From: Bacillus sp. FJAT-27916
GTDB taxonomy: Bacteria > Bacillota > Bacilli > Bacillales > Pradoshiaceae
DNA length: 64,000 bases
Direction: 5' to 3'
NCBI RefSeq assembly: GCF_001183965.1
Contig: NZ_LFZV01000001.1
Coordinates: 1,284,438 to 1,348,437 of the forward strand
A program made the translations under genes and the position numbers. A model generated the notes under the pieces. That model made no database searches, was not told the origin of the DNA, and saw only the letters and a program-made list of their open reading frames with translations. Shown piece after piece: positions 9,101 through 18,098 of this stretch (positions are counted from its first letter, which is position 1; each line of letters starts with the position of its first letter).

Positions 9101-10894
9101 ATGAGCTATTCATTAAAATGGGATCTTGAAGGGATTTTCCCAGGAGGTTCCCAATCAGCTGAGCTTGCAGCAAAATTAGAGAGAATGCATGAATCAATAG
9201 CGGTATATAAGGACGAGGTGAAGAATTTCAGTCCGATAAAGGAAATGCAGGAGATGGGTCAGCTAGTCCGTATACTTGAGCAGACAGAGGAGATTGAGAA
9301 GGCTGTTTCTCAAGTGGTTGCTTTCTTGGAATGTCTTACCGCACAGGATGTTCATGATACGAAAGCCGACCAATTGAACGGGGAAGCCTATTCCTTGATT
9401 AGTGAGTTCCAAACGGCTTTTACTGGTTTTACCATTAAATTAGTCGATATTGATGACGCTTTATGGGGAGAGCTTTTGAAAGACCCGTCCCTTTCAGAGA
9501 TTGCCTTTTACTTGAATGAAAAGCGTGAGCAAGGGAAGGAACGTTTATCCGAAGCAGAAGAAGCGCTGATTAATTCATTGAAAGTGGATGGTTACATAGG
9601 ATGGAGTACGCATTATGACTCACTCGTTAAAACAATCGAGATACCTTACACAGATAAGGATGGGAGAGAGGTCCTTCTATCTGCTGGTCAGGCATTCAAT
9701 AAGATGATGGATGACCCAGATCCTGAGGTCCGCAAAGAACTGTTTGTGAAATGGGAAAAGGCGTGGCATGAGAAAGCTCCTTTATTCGCAGATACATTGA
9801 ACCATTTGGGCGGCTTCCGCCTGGCGGATTATAAAGCCCATGGCGTTACCGATTTCATGAAGGAGCCGCTCCAGTATAACCGTATGAAAAAAGAAACGCT
9901 TGATGTGATGTGGGATGTCATAGCTAAGAATAAACAGCCATTTGTTGATTTCCTCAACCGAAAGGCCCAAATCTTCGGTAAAGAGAAGCTTAGTTGGGTT
10001 GATGTCGATGCACCGATTGTAACGACTGAGCCAAAGCATTATTCCTACGATGAAGGGGCTAAATTTATCATCGACAATTTCTCCAAGTTTGGTGTTGAGC
10101 TTCCAAAATTTGCGGAGCAGGCATTTGAGAACGCTTGGATTGAAGCAGAGGACCGTTCAGGAAAACGTCCAGGAGGCTTTTGTACAAGCTTCCCAGAAAC
10201 GAATGAATCCCGTATATTCATGACCTATGCTGGTTCTCCGAGTGGTGTCGCAACACTTGCGCATGAGCTTGGCCATGCTTTCCATAGCCATGTACTTAAT
10301 GAGAAGCCATTCTTTAATACCGAATATGCGATGAATGTTGCTGAGACAGCCTCTACCTTTGCTGAGCAAATCTGCTCTGATGCAAGCGTACGAGCAGCAG
10401 AATCAGATGCTGAGAAAATCACTTTGCTTGATACGAAGATTCAAAATGCCATTGCGATGTTCATGAATATTCATGCCCGCTATATTTTTGAAACGAACTT
10501 CTATAAAGAACGTCAAAAGGGCCTCGTCTCAGCTGAACGCCTGGATGAACTGATGGAGGCAGCACAGAAGGAATCCTACAAGGATGCCTTGAGTGAATAT
10601 CACCCAAGCTTCTGGGCAAGTAAATTGCATTTCTATATCGCAGAAGTGCCGTTCTATAATTTCCCGTATACCTTCGGCTATTTATTCAGCCTGGGCATCT
10701 ACCATCTATCCTTGAAGGAAGGGAAAGCCTTTGAGGAGAAATACATTGCCCTCCTTCAGGATACAGCGGCAATGACCACAGAGGAATTGGCGATGAAACA
10801 TCTTGGTGTAGACTTGACTAAGCCTGATTTCTGGCAGGCAGGTGTTGACCTCGCTATTGCCGATGTTCAAGAATTCCTTGATTTAACGAAATAA
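9101..10894 (+). CDS. pepF: M3 family oligoendopeptidase F
   Basis: A 597-aa zinc metallopeptidase of the thimet-oligopeptidase clan. The HExxH zinc motif is HELGHAFHSH near residue 388, with the third ligand expected in the following NVAETAS segment. These cytosolic enzymes cut peptides of roughly 7-17 residues. The start is the ATG at 9101, preceded by AGGAGG at 9088-9093 and a 7-nt spacer; an in-frame ATG at 9077 lacks an RBS. A TATACT element at 9064-9069 may be the -10. The length is normal for the PepF family and no damage is seen. Confidence 0.9.
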   Translation: MSYSLKWDLEGIFPGGSQSAELAAKLERMHESIAVYKDEVKNFSPIKEMQEMGQLVRILEQTEEIEKAVSQVVAFLECLTAQDVHDTKADQLNGEAYSLISEFQTAFTGFTIKLVDIDDALWGELLKDPSLSEIAFYLNEKREQGKERLSEAEEALINSLKVDGYIGWSTHYDSLVKTIEIPYTDKDGREVLLSAGQAFNKMMDDPDPEVRKELFVKWEKAWHEKAPLFADTLNHLGGFRLADYKAHGVTDFMKEPLQYNRMKKETLDVMWDVIAKNKQPFVDFLNRKAQIFGKEKLSWVDVDAPIVTTEPKHYSYDEGAKFIIDNFSKFGVELPKFAEQAFENAWIEAEDRSGKRPGGFCTSFPETNESRIFMTYAGSPSGVATLAHELGHAFHSHVLNEKPFFNTEYAMNVAETASTFAEQICSDASVRAAESDAEKITLLDTKIQNAIAMFMNIHARYIFETNFYKERQKGLVSAERLDELMEAAQKESYKDALSEYHPSFWASKLHFYIAEVPFYNFPYTFGYLFSLGIYHLSLKEGKAFEEKYIALLQDTAAMTTEELAMKHLGVDLTKPDFWQAGVDLAIADVQEFLDLTK

Positions 10895-10909
10895 TATGTA
10901 TAAACATGG

Positions 10910-10946
10910 AAGAGGCATGGCTGTTGAGGGCAGTGATGCCTCTTTC
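10910..10946 (+). terminator. Intrinsic terminator after pepF
   Basis: AAGAGGCAT (10910-10918) pairs with ATGCCTCTT (10936-10944), with extra inner pairing and a following T-rich stretch. Confidence 0.7.
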
Positions 10947-10986
10947 TCATACTATAAAGAAGTGAGACAGAAAAGAGGGAAGATAG

Positions 10987-11463
10987 ATGGAAATAAGGCC
11001 ATCACGGTATGAGGATTATGAACAGTTAGTCGAACTAGAGAATAGCATCTGGAATGATGAGAATACGCCAATGGTCATTGAATGGGAATCACCGGATGAA
11101 TATGCGGAGCAGGCTCCACCTGGAAGTCTATTTGTCGCTATCGAAAAGGGGAGGGTGGCGGGCTATATTTCCTTGAAGAACCCAACAATGCTTGAGGCAA
11201 ATCAGCATGTGTGGGAGCTCGCCATTGGGGTTCATCCGGATTTCTGGCGTTCTGGCACTGGCAGCAAGCTCCTAGCTTATGTAGAGGAAAGGGCACTGCT
11301 AATGGATATCCATAAAATATGTCTCCGTGTTCTTTCCACGAATAAGCGGGCCATTGCTTTTTATGAGAAAAATGGGTACTTGCATCAAGGCAGGCTGGTG
11401 AATGAGTTTTTCATTGGCGGGAAATATGTGGATGATTGTTTAATGTATAAGCTATTAGGCTAG
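10987..11463 (+). CDS. GNAT family N-acetyltransferase
   Basis: A 158-aa single-domain acetyltransferase. The central LAIGVHPDFWRSGTGSKLL region carries the acetyl-CoA pyrophosphate loop (R/Q-x-x-G-x-G/A type), and the C-terminal NKRAIAFYEKNGY motif is typical of GNAT proteins. A purine-rich RBS (GAGGGAAG) precedes the ATG. The substrate (protein N-terminus, amine or antibiotic) cannot be deduced. It sits alone between pepF and the wall hydrolase, with its own terminator. Confidence 0.85.
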   Translation: MEIRPSRYEDYEQLVELENSIWNDENTPMVIEWESPDEYAEQAPPGSLFVAIEKGRVAGYISLKNPTMLEANQHVWELAIGVHPDFWRSGTGSKLLAYVEERALLMDIHKICLRVLSTNKRAIAFYEKNGYLHQGRLVNEFFIGGKYVDDCLMYKLLG

Positions 11464-11465
11464 AA

Positions 11466-11495
11466 AAAAGGCTCCCGTTCAAGGGAGTCCTTTTT
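11466..11495. terminator. Intrinsic terminator between convergent genes
   Basis: GGCTCCC pairs with GGGAGTCC (one bulge), with an A run before and T run after. It lies between the GNAT gene and the convergent wall-hydrolase gene. Confidence 0.65.
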
Positions 11496-11506
11496 GTCGC
11501 ATTCTC

Positions 11507-12766
11507 TTATTTATCATAGAGTCGTTTGTAGCAATCGAAATATTTCTTATAATAACTGTTTGATGTGCTGGTAATGCGAACGCCTTGATTATCGGCGTGG
11601 ATGAACTCGTTATTGCCAAGATAGATTCCTAAATGGGAAATGCCAGGCTTATAGGTGCCGGAGAAGAAAATGATATCCCCAGGTTTCGGTGTATTAACGT
11701 AATATGAGCGGTCATAATACCCTTGTGCTGAATAGCGGCTTATGCTGTAGCCAGCCTTATTCAACACATAATATATGAACCCGCTGCAGTCTACACCGGA
11801 TGCGGAGGATCCGCCCCACACATATTTCGTACCAATCATGCTTTTGGCAATCGAGATTAGTGATGATGTAAATGCCGAATTGCCAATCGTTTGCTGAGCC
11901 GTTGTTGAGCCGCTTGAAGGCTTTGAAACGGATGACATGGAATCGGTTGATGTTGAAAGCTTTAATTTCTGGCCTATATAGATGATATCAGAGCTAAGAC
12001 CATTTTGTGACTTGATTTGTGAAACAGTCAATTTGTACTTTTTGGCGATGGCAGACAATGTGTCACCGCTCTTGACTGTATAAGTAGCCGGTGTCGCAGC
12101 TGAACTCGAAGAAGTGCTCGATGAGCTGCCTGATGAACCGCCTGAAGTGGTCGTTGAAGCGCTCTTTTTTACCTTTAGCACCTCATTAGGATAAATCAGC
12201 GTTTTGGTCTTGTTGTTCCATGACATCAATTGCGATACAGATACGTTATACTTCTTGGCAATTGCGGATAGAGTATCACCTGATTTAACCGTATAGGTGC
12301 CGGAAGATGATGTGCTGCTTGTACCAGAAGAGCTGTTTGTATTGGGTGCTGACGAAGCGCTCTTCGATACGATTAATACTTGCTTTGGATAAATAATAGA
12401 GCCAGAAATATCATTCCAGCTTTTTAGATTGCTGACAGTTGTTGAATGTTTCTTGGCAATCTCGTATAGGGTGTCCCCGGCTTTTACCGTGTACGTTGTG
12501 TTGCTGGAACTGCTCGAACTGCTCGATGTGGAAGAGCTAGTTGCAGAGCTTGTGCCGATCGTTAGTTTTTGGTTCGGATAGATTACCGTTGATTTGAGAT
12601 TATTCCACTGCATGATTTTTGACACAGTTGTATTGTATTTGCCGGCAATCGCTGAAAGTGTATCCCCTTTTTTGACCGTGTATGATGTCGAAGCCTGTGC
12701 TTCATCTGCAAAGGCTGTCGTCATCAATGCTGCGGCAGCAAAGGTTACAGCTTTCATATACCTCAT
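11507..12766 (-). CDS. Secreted D,L-endopeptidase with four LysM domains and an NlpC/P60 domain (LytE/LytF/CwlS type)
   Basis: A 419-aa secreted peptidoglycan hydrolase. A signal peptide (MRYMKAVTF...ADEAQAS) is followed by four LysM repeats, each starting YTVKxGDTL, separated by Ser/Thr-rich linkers. The C-terminal NlpC/P60 domain has the catalytic cysteine in DCSGF (about residue 324) and histidines in SHLGIY and FIHAD. LysM domains bind glycan strands; the NlpC/P60 enzyme cuts the D-gamma-Glu-mDAP bond in cell separation and growth. The start is the ATG at 12766 with AAAGGAGT upstream; a GTG at 12775 is too close to the RBS. B. subtilis LytE has three LysM, LytF five, CwlS four, so CwlS is closest in layout. 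Confidence 0.9.
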   Translation of the reverse strand: MRYMKAVTFAAAALMTTAFADEAQASTSYTVKKGDTLSAIAGKYNTTVSKIMQWNNLKSTVIYPNQKLTIGTSSATSSSTSSSSSSSSNTTYTVKAGDTLYEIAKKHSTTVSNLKSWNDISGSIIYPKQVLIVSKSASSAPNTNSSSGTSSTSSSGTYTVKSGDTLSAIAKKYNVSVSQLMSWNNKTKTLIYPNEVLKVKKSASTTTSGGSSGSSSSTSSSSAATPATYTVKSGDTLSAIAKKYKLTVSQIKSQNGLSSDIIYIGQKLKLSTSTDSMSSVSKPSSGSTTAQQTIGNSAFTSSLISIAKSMIGTKYVWGGSSASGVDCSGFIYYVLNKAGYSISRYSAQGYYDRSYYVNTPKPGDIIFFSGTYKPGISHLGIYLGNNEFIHADNQGVRITSTSNSYYKKYFDCYKRLYDK

Positions 12767-12884
12767 GTTATCCACTCCTTTCTGATTCCATATAATTATA
12801 CTAACATATCAAAAAATCTGATTAAAGAAATAATAATCAAGTGTTGGCTAATTAAAGTGGTGATTAAAATTATCTTTACATAAC

Positions 12885-12919
12885 AAAAAGAACGATTCCT
12901 TATTGATAAGGAATCGTTC
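12885..12919 (-). terminator. Intrinsic terminator of the fru operon
   Basis: The perfect 13-bp arms GAACGATTCCTTA (12890-12902) and TAAGGAATCGTTC (12907-12919) enclose a 4-nt loop. An A run on the plus strand (T run in the minus-strand RNA) follows. Confidence 0.9.
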
Positions 12920-12929
12920 AGGCAAGACA

Positions 12930-14846
12930 TTATGCTACATCTTTGATTTCTGCGTTCTTCTTCCAGAATCCAAGCATGATTGCCGTAATCGCAGAACCGA
13001 TTAGGATGGCAAGTAAATACATGAATGGACGGTCGATTAACGCGATAACGAATAATCCGCCATGCGGAGCAGGTGTTGAGCATCCGAATGCTGCAGATAG
13101 GGCACCAGCCGTTGCTGCACCGACTACAGAGCTGACGATGACACGAATTGGGTCAGCTGCTGCGAATGGAATGGCACCTTCTGTAATGAATGAAGCACCC
13201 ATAACATAGTTCGTAAGACCAGAATCACGTTCTTGTTTTGAATATTTATGTTTGAAGAAGGTTGTAGACAAGGCAATGCCAAGTGGTGGAACCATACCGC
13301 CAGCCATGATTGCTGCGTGAGGTACACCATTTCCGGCTGCAATTGCTGCGATACCGAATGTGAAGGCCGCTTTGTTGATTGGACCTCCCATATCGACTGC
13401 CATCATACCGCCGACAATTAAGCCTAGGACAATGGCATTTGCACCGCTTAATGTTTCAAGCCAATTGGTTAAAGCATTGTTTAAGAATACAACAGGTTCA
13501 TTAATAACGAATACCATAATCAAGCCTGTAATTAAGAGGCTGAATAATGGGTAAAGCAAGACAGGTTTAAGTCCTTCTAGTGAAGCAGGGAGCCAGTTAA
13601 GACTTTTCTTAACACCGAGAGTTACATAACCAGCAAGGAAACCGGCAATCAAACCGCCAAGGAAACCAGCGCCGGCTGTTGCAGCCAATAAACCGCCTAC
13701 CATACCAGGCATGAAACCAGGACGGTCTGCAATGGAGCTCGCGATGAAACCAGCAAGCACGGGCACCAATAGGAAGAATGCACCGTTTGTACCGCCGCCA
13801 ATAGAATTTAAGGCAGCTGCGAAAGCATTATAATCAGCAGAAGTTGGATCGGCTGAGTTAATACCGAATAGGAATGAGATGGCAATTAAGAGACCGCCGC
13901 CGACAACGAATGGAAGCATGTTGCTGACACCGCTCATTAAGTGCTTGTAGATTTGTGAGCCGATGCTTGTTTTCTCTTCATTGTTGCTTGTATCTTGTGC
14001 AGCGCCGCCCTGTGCTTTATAAACAGGTGCGTCTTGGTTCAGCGCACGGTTGATTAATTCTTCCGGCTTGCGGATACCTTGGGCAACCGGAACTTGGATG
14101 ACATGCTTGCCGTCAAAGCGGTTCATTTCAACTTGTTTGTCAGCTGCAACGATAATGCCGCTCGCTTTTTGAATGTCTTCATCTGTTAATGGGTTTTTGA
14201 TACCAGTAGATCCGTTTGTCTCTACTTTAATGTTTACGCCCATTTCTTTTGCTTTCGCTTTAAGAGCGTCTGCAGCCATGTATGTGTGCGCAATCCCTGT
14301 CGGACAAGCTGTTACGGCAAGTACATAGCCTTCAGCCTCCGCTTCAGCAGCATCTGGAGCTGGCTGATCTGCAGATTCTTCTCCTTCAAGCTCTGCTTGT
14401 TTTTTGTCAATGATAGAGAGGACTTCCTCTTCAGTGCCGGCATTTAAGATTGCTTGACGGAAATCATCATACATCAACATGGATGATAGCTTGGATAAGG
14501 TATCTAAGTGTGTATTGTTAGCGCCTGCAGGAGCAGCAATCATGAAGAATAATTTAGCCGGCTGTCCGTCTAAAGATTCATAATCGATACCGTCTTTGGC
14601 ACGTCCAAAGCAAAGTGCTGCATTTTTAACTGCCTCAGATTTCGCGTGAGGAATGGCAATTCCCTCTCCGATACCGGTTGTGCTTTGTTCTTCACGTTTA
14701 ATGATGGCTTGTTTATATCCTTCGCGGTCAGATAATCTGCCAGCCTCGTCAAGCTTGTTTACAAGCTCTTCAATTACTTCTTGTTTATTGGATGAAGAAA
14801 GATTGAGAATCATCGTATCTTTCTTTAACAAATCTGTAATTTTCAT
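12930..14846 (-). CDS. fruA: PTS fructose transporter subunit IIABC
   Basis: A 638-aa fused phosphotransferase permease that imports fructose as fructose-1-phosphate. Domain order is IIA (residues 1-145, phospho-His in GIAIPHAKS near 66), IIB (about 170-270, phospho-Cys in VTACPTGIAHTYMAA near 178), and membrane IIC (about 300-630, glycine-rich helices). It is the last gene of fruR-fruK-fruA, 12 nt after fruK. Expression is expected to be controlled by the DeoR-type FruR encoded first. Confidence 0.95.
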   Translation of the reverse strand: MKITDLLKKDTMILNLSSSNKQEVIEELVNKLDEAGRLSDREGYKQAIIKREEQSTTGIGEGIAIPHAKSEAVKNAALCFGRAKDGIDYESLDGQPAKLFFMIAAPAGANNTHLDTLSKLSSMLMYDDFRQAILNAGTEEEVLSIIDKKQAELEGEESADQPAPDAAEAEAEGYVLAVTACPTGIAHTYMAADALKAKAKEMGVNIKVETNGSTGIKNPLTDEDIQKASGIIVAADKQVEMNRFDGKHVIQVPVAQGIRKPEELINRALNQDAPVYKAQGGAAQDTSNNEEKTSIGSQIYKHLMSGVSNMLPFVVGGGLLIAISFLFGINSADPTSADYNAFAAALNSIGGGTNGAFFLLVPVLAGFIASSIADRPGFMPGMVGGLLAATAGAGFLGGLIAGFLAGYVTLGVKKSLNWLPASLEGLKPVLLYPLFSLLITGLIMVFVINEPVVFLNNALTNWLETLSGANAIVLGLIVGGMMAVDMGGPINKAAFTFGIAAIAAGNGVPHAAIMAGGMVPPLGIALSTTFFKHKYSKQERDSGLTNYVMGASFITEGAIPFAAADPIRVIVSSVVGAATAGALSAAFGCSTPAPHGGLFVIALIDRPFMYLLAILIGSAITAIMLGFWKKNAEIKDVA

Positions 14847-14858
14847 GTTGTCACTTCC

Positions 14859-15770
14859 TTATAATTTTGTAATTTGTACTTGCGGCAGCAAGGTGTCGAT
14901 GTCCTGCTTTTCAGCAAGGTCATAGTTGAAGGCAGTTGCACTGCCAGATGCCACGCCGTATTGAAATGCTTGCAGCATATCGTGTGTTTGGTCCCATTTC
15001 CCGATAAATCCGGCAACAAGGGAATCACCAGCACCTGTTGAGTTCTTCACAGTACCCTTTGGTATCGTTGCTGTGTATACGCCTTCTTTATTAATAAGAA
15101 GAGCGCCCTCACCAGCCATGGAAACAATCACATTCTGTGCACCTTGTTCAACAAGGATTTTGCCGTAATGAATCGCATCTTCCACTGTTTCTGTTTTCGT
15201 GTCAAACAGTTCGCCAAGCTCATGGTGATTCGGCTTCACAAGGAATGGGTTCTCTTTAACTACATCCAGAAGTGCCTTTCCACTTGCATCAACAACAACT
15301 TGAATGCCTCGAGCAGCGAATTCCTTCGTCAAATCCCGGTATAAATCCTTCGAGAGGGAAGGAGGGATGCTGCCTGAAAGAACAAGAATATCGCCTTCTT
15401 TCATCCCTTCAAGCTGTTTAAGCAGTTCATCCATTTTGTCTGCGCTGATGGCTGGTCCAAGACCGTTGATTTCTGTTTCATCACCAGTCTTCAATTTTAT
15501 ATTGATGCGGGAGTCTTCCTCTACTTGGATGAAGTTCTCCTTAATGTCTTCTTTCTTCAAAGCATCAAGAATGAATCCGCCAGGGAAACCGCCGCTAAAC
15601 CCAAGTGCTGTATTATCTACTCCAATACGCTTTAGGATACGAGAAACGTTAATGCCCTTTCCGCCTGGATATTTCGCTTCCTTGCTCATTCTGTTTAACC
15701 CATCAAGTTGAAAGTTTTCCACCTCTACGATGAAATCAACGGACGGATTTAGTGTTACGGTATAGATCAT
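14859..15770 (-). CDS. fruK: 1-phosphofructokinase
   Basis: A 303-aa PfkB-family sugar kinase that turns fructose-1-phosphate into fructose-1,6-bisphosphate. Visible motifs are the N-terminal PGGKGINVSRIL substrate loop and the C-terminal NSTGAGDSLVAGF anion hole with catalytic Asp. It overlaps fruR by 4 nt, indicating coupled translation, and precedes fruA. The length is usual for the family. Confidence 0.95.
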   Translation of the reverse strand: MIYTVTLNPSVDFIVEVENFQLDGLNRMSKEAKYPGGKGINVSRILKRIGVDNTALGFSGGFPGGFILDALKKEDIKENFIQVEEDSRINIKLKTGDETEINGLGPAISADKMDELLKQLEGMKEGDILVLSGSIPPSLSKDLYRDLTKEFAARGIQVVVDASGKALLDVVKENPFLVKPNHHELGELFDTKTETVEDAIHYGKILVEQGAQNVIVSMAGEGALLINKEGVYTATIPKGTVKNSTGAGDSLVAGFIGKWDQTHDMLQAFQYGVASGSATAFNYDLAEKQDIDTLLPQVQITKL

Positions 15771-16519
15771 GGTTTCACTACCTTTATAGTCGTTTTCATT
15801 TTATATTTTGCTTCTTTGTCAGAATCTATCCCAGCAGTAATAATTGTTGCCTGATAAAGTTCTGCCACTTTTGAAAATGATGTCTCTCCGAATTTGCTGA
15901 TATCTGCCAGAACATAGCTTTCCTTCCCCAAATCAATGGCCGATCTTTTCAAGATCGCCTCCTCAGGGTCCGGCGTGCTATAGCCCCATTCCGGATGGAT
16001 GCCATTCATGCCGAGAAAGCATTTGTCGAAACGATAATTAGCTAAGTTTTGGATGGCTTGGCTGCCTATTAAGGCATTGGTGGATTTTTTTATCCGGCCG
16101 CCAATTAAGTAAGTGATAATATCACTGTCCTTGAGAGCTTCAGCTTGCTGTATTCCATTTGTAACAACCGTAATGGCTTTTTCTTTAATATAAGAAATCA
16201 TTTCGAGCGTTGTTGTACCTGCATCAAGATAAATGCAGTCTCCATCTTCAATCAAGCTTGCCGCAAACTTTGCGATGGCTTTCTTTTCAAGTTGATGGCT
16301 TGTCGACTTCTCTGAAATCGTCAGCTCTCTCCCACGCTTTCTCACTACCTCAGCGCCTCCGTGAACCCGCTTAAGTAAATGCATGTCCTCAAGCTGGCTT
16401 AAATCACGGCGAATGGTTGATTCTGATGTATTCAAGTCCTTGACAAGCTCCTGTATCTTCACAAATCCATCTTGCTTAATCTTTTCGATAATGTATTGTT
16501 GCCTTTCAGGTGTCAGCAA
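15767..16519 (-). CDS. fruR: DeoR family transcriptional regulator of the fructose operon
   Basis: A 250-aa repressor. The N-terminal winged helix-turn-helix (TSESTIRRDLSQLE) is followed by a sugar-phosphate-binding ISOCOT domain, with DAGTTT and LIGGR motifs. I chose the TTG at 16519, placed 7 nt after AGGAGG at 16527-16532; the longer open frame upstream has no RBS. The family binds fructose-1-phosphate or fructose-1,6-bisphosphate and represses its own operon. Repeated TATCA elements upstream are candidate operators. Confidence 0.9.
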   Translation of the reverse strand: MLTPERQQYIIEKIKQDGFVKIQELVKDLNTSESTIRRDLSQLEDMHLLKRVHGGAEVVRKRGRELTISEKSTSHQLEKKAIAKFAASLIEDGDCIYLDAGTTTLEMISYIKEKAITVVTNGIQQAEALKDSDIITYLIGGRIKKSTNALIGSQAIQNLANYRFDKCFLGMNGIHPEWGYSTPDPEEAILKRSAIDLGKESYVLADISKFGETSFSKVAELYQATIITAGIDSDKEAKYKMKTTIKVVKP

Positions 16520-16538
16520 GTAACCACCTCCTAGTGTT

Positions 16539-16567
16539 ACTATAAGGATATCGCTTTCAAAAATCAA
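16539..16567 (-). promoter_or_regulatory. Candidate sigma-A promoter of fruRKA
   Basis: On the minus strand, TTGATT (16567-16562), a 17-nt spacer and TATAGT (16544-16539). The predicted transcript start would leave a leader of only about a dozen nt before fruR. Confidence 0.55.
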
Positions 16568-16587
16568 TCATTTTCTTCCTAAAACGG

Positions 16588-16610
16588 TCAAAAGTTATCA
16601 AAAACTATCA
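16588..16610 (-). promoter_or_regulatory. Candidate FruR operator repeats
   Basis: TATCA occurs at 16596-16600 and 16606-16610 (10-bp period), with a related CAAAA element before them. They lie just upstream of the fruR -35. DeoR-type regulators bind such helical-phase direct repeats. Confidence 0.4.
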
Positions 16611-16681
16611 CCACATCAACCTTAGGTAAATTCTCCCACCAACCAGCAGTGAATATGCAAAACGTATAAAATGGAAAATTA

Positions 16682-16690
16682 TGCTATGAT
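16682..16690 (+). promoter_or_regulatory. Extended -10 promoter of the DCC oxidoreductase gene
   Basis: TGCTATGAT gives an extended -10 (TG-n-TATGAT) 29 nt before the TTG start. No good -35 is visible. Confidence 0.45.
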
Positions 16691-16719
16691 AAATGAAGGA
16701 GAAACTAAGGGGTGATTAT

Positions 16720-17109
16720 TTGAAAAAGATTATCCTATTCGACGGAGTCTGCCATTTTTGCGACAAAAGCGTCCAATTTATCATAAAACATGATCCAGCA
16801 GGCAACTTTTCATTTGCCTCCCTGCAAAGCGAAAAAGGAATCCAATTAAAAAAGGATTATCACATACCAGAGGAACTGGATAGCATCATTCTCATTGAAG
16901 GCAATCGATATCATTCAAAATCTGCCGCAGCCTTAAAGATCGCCAGAGAATTAAAAGGCGGATGGAAGCTGCTTTATGCCTTCATTTTCATACCTCGCCC
17001 CATAAGAGATACTGTTTATGACCTCATTGCCCGCAACCGAATAAAATGGTTTGGCGAAAAAGCAGACTGCGAGCTGCCACCGCCAGATGTACGAAAACGT
17101 TTCTTATGA
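16720..17109 (+). CDS. DCC family thiol-disulfide oxidoreductase, YuxK-like
   Basis: A 129-aa protein whose N-terminal FDGVCHFCDKS contains the CxxC pair and the family-defining Asp (DxxCxxC). The C-terminal ARNRIKWFGEKADCELPPP matches the DCC/YuxK family ending. The start is the TTG at 16720, 7 nt after AAGGGG; an ATG at 16693 has no RBS. The family is predicted to do thiol-disulfide chemistry, but the partner is not known. A terminator and then a long tandem-repeat array follow. Confidence 0.8.
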   Translation: MKKIILFDGVCHFCDKSVQFIIKHDPAGNFSFASLQSEKGIQLKKDYHIPEELDSIILIEGNRYHSKSAAALKIARELKGGWKLLYAFIFIPRPIRDTVYDLIARNRIKWFGEKADCELPPPDVRKRFL

Positions 17110-17110
17110 T

Positions 17111-17148
17111 GAAAGCTTCCTTTGATGAGTGGAAGCTTATTTGTTTTA
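17111..17148 (+). terminator. Intrinsic terminator after the DCC gene
   Basis: AAGCTTCC (17113-17120) pairs with GGAAGCTT (17131-17138), followed by a T-rich stretch. Confidence 0.7.
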
Positions 17149-17152
17149 GATA

Positions 17153-17966
17153 AAGAAGGAAAGGGATGGGCGAAAGGTGGGAGAAGCCAGGCGATGCCCA
17201 TGCTAGTCCCATGCTTCATGTAGGTAGAGTGGGAAAAGGGTGGGCGAAAGGTTGGAAAAGCCAGGCAATGCCCATGCTAGTCCCATGCTTCATGTAGGTA
17301 GAGTGGGAAAAGGGTGGGCGAAAGGTGGGAGAAGCCAGGCAATGCCCATGCTAGTCCCATGCTTCATGTAGGAAGAGTGGGAAAAGGATGGACGAAAGGT
17401 GGGAGAAGCCAGGCAATGCCCATGCTTATCCCATGCTTCATGTAGGTAAGGTGGGAAAAGGGTGGGCGAAAGGTGGGAGAAGCCAGGCAATGCCCATGCT
17501 AGTCCCATGCTTCATGTAGGAAGAGTGGGGAAAGGGTGGACGAAAGGTGGGAAAAGCCAGGCAATGCCCATGCTAGTCCCATGCTTCATGTAGGTAGGGT
17601 GGGCAAAGGGTGGACGAAAGGTGGGGGAAGCCAGGCAATACCCATGCTAGTCCCATGCTTTATGTAGGTAGAGTGGGGAAAGGGTGGACGAAAGGTGGGG
17701 GAAGCCAGGCAATACCCATGCTAGTCCCATGCTTCATGTAGGTAGAGTGGGAAAAGGATGGACGAAAGGTGGGAGAAGCCAGGCAATGCCCATGCTAGTC
17801 CCATGTTTCATGTAGGTAGAGTGGGCAAAGGGTGGACGAAAGGTGGGAGAAGCTAGGCAATACCCATGCTAGTCCCATGCTTCATGTAGGTAGAGTGGGC
17901 AAAGGGTGGGCGAAAGGTGGGAGAAGCCAGGCAATGCCCATGCTTATCCCATGCTTCATGTAGGTA
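17153..17966. repeat. Tandem array of eleven 74-bp G-rich repeats
   Basis: Eleven consecutive units share the core CCAGGC at 17187, 17261, 17335, 17409, 17483, 17557, 17631, 17705, 17779, 17853 (CTAGGC) and 17927, each exactly 74 bp apart. A partial unit follows to about 17975. Copies differ by substitutions only, with no indels. Each unit has a G-rich part of four G-tracts (type GGG-AAAA-GGG-T-GGG-CGAAAGGT-GGG) and two copies of CCCATGCT 12 bp apart. Because 74 is not a multiple of three, and no start or RBS fits, I do not think it codes for protein. It lies between the terminators of two convergent genes. Confidence 0.95.
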
Positions 17967-18013
17967 GAGTGGGCATCGACAGAGCCGGCCCATCCTGCCC
18001 CCGATCAACCCGC

Positions 18014-18063
18014 CAAAAAAAAACGGTCCAAGCCCACCAATTAAGTGGACTTAGACCGTTTCA
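18014..18063 (-). terminator. Strong intrinsic terminator of the zwf-cyclase unit
   Basis: On the minus strand, AAACGGTC-T-AAG-T-CCAC pairs with the GTGG...CTT...GACCGTTT arm, followed by nine T. It lies downstream of the cyclase stop. Confidence 0.9.
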
Positions 18064-18098
18064 ACCGAGACGGTAATCCCGTCAGTCAGATTGCTGGA

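Noticed and set aside
17290-17508. Open frames on the minus strand within the 74-bp repeats as a repeat protein gene
   Set aside because: The unit length is not a multiple of three, so the frame shifts each copy; there is no RBS and the frame closes after three units.
17153-17966. Repeat array as CRISPR
   Set aside because: Units are directly adjacent with no unique spacers, the repeat is 74 bp long, and there are no cas genes.
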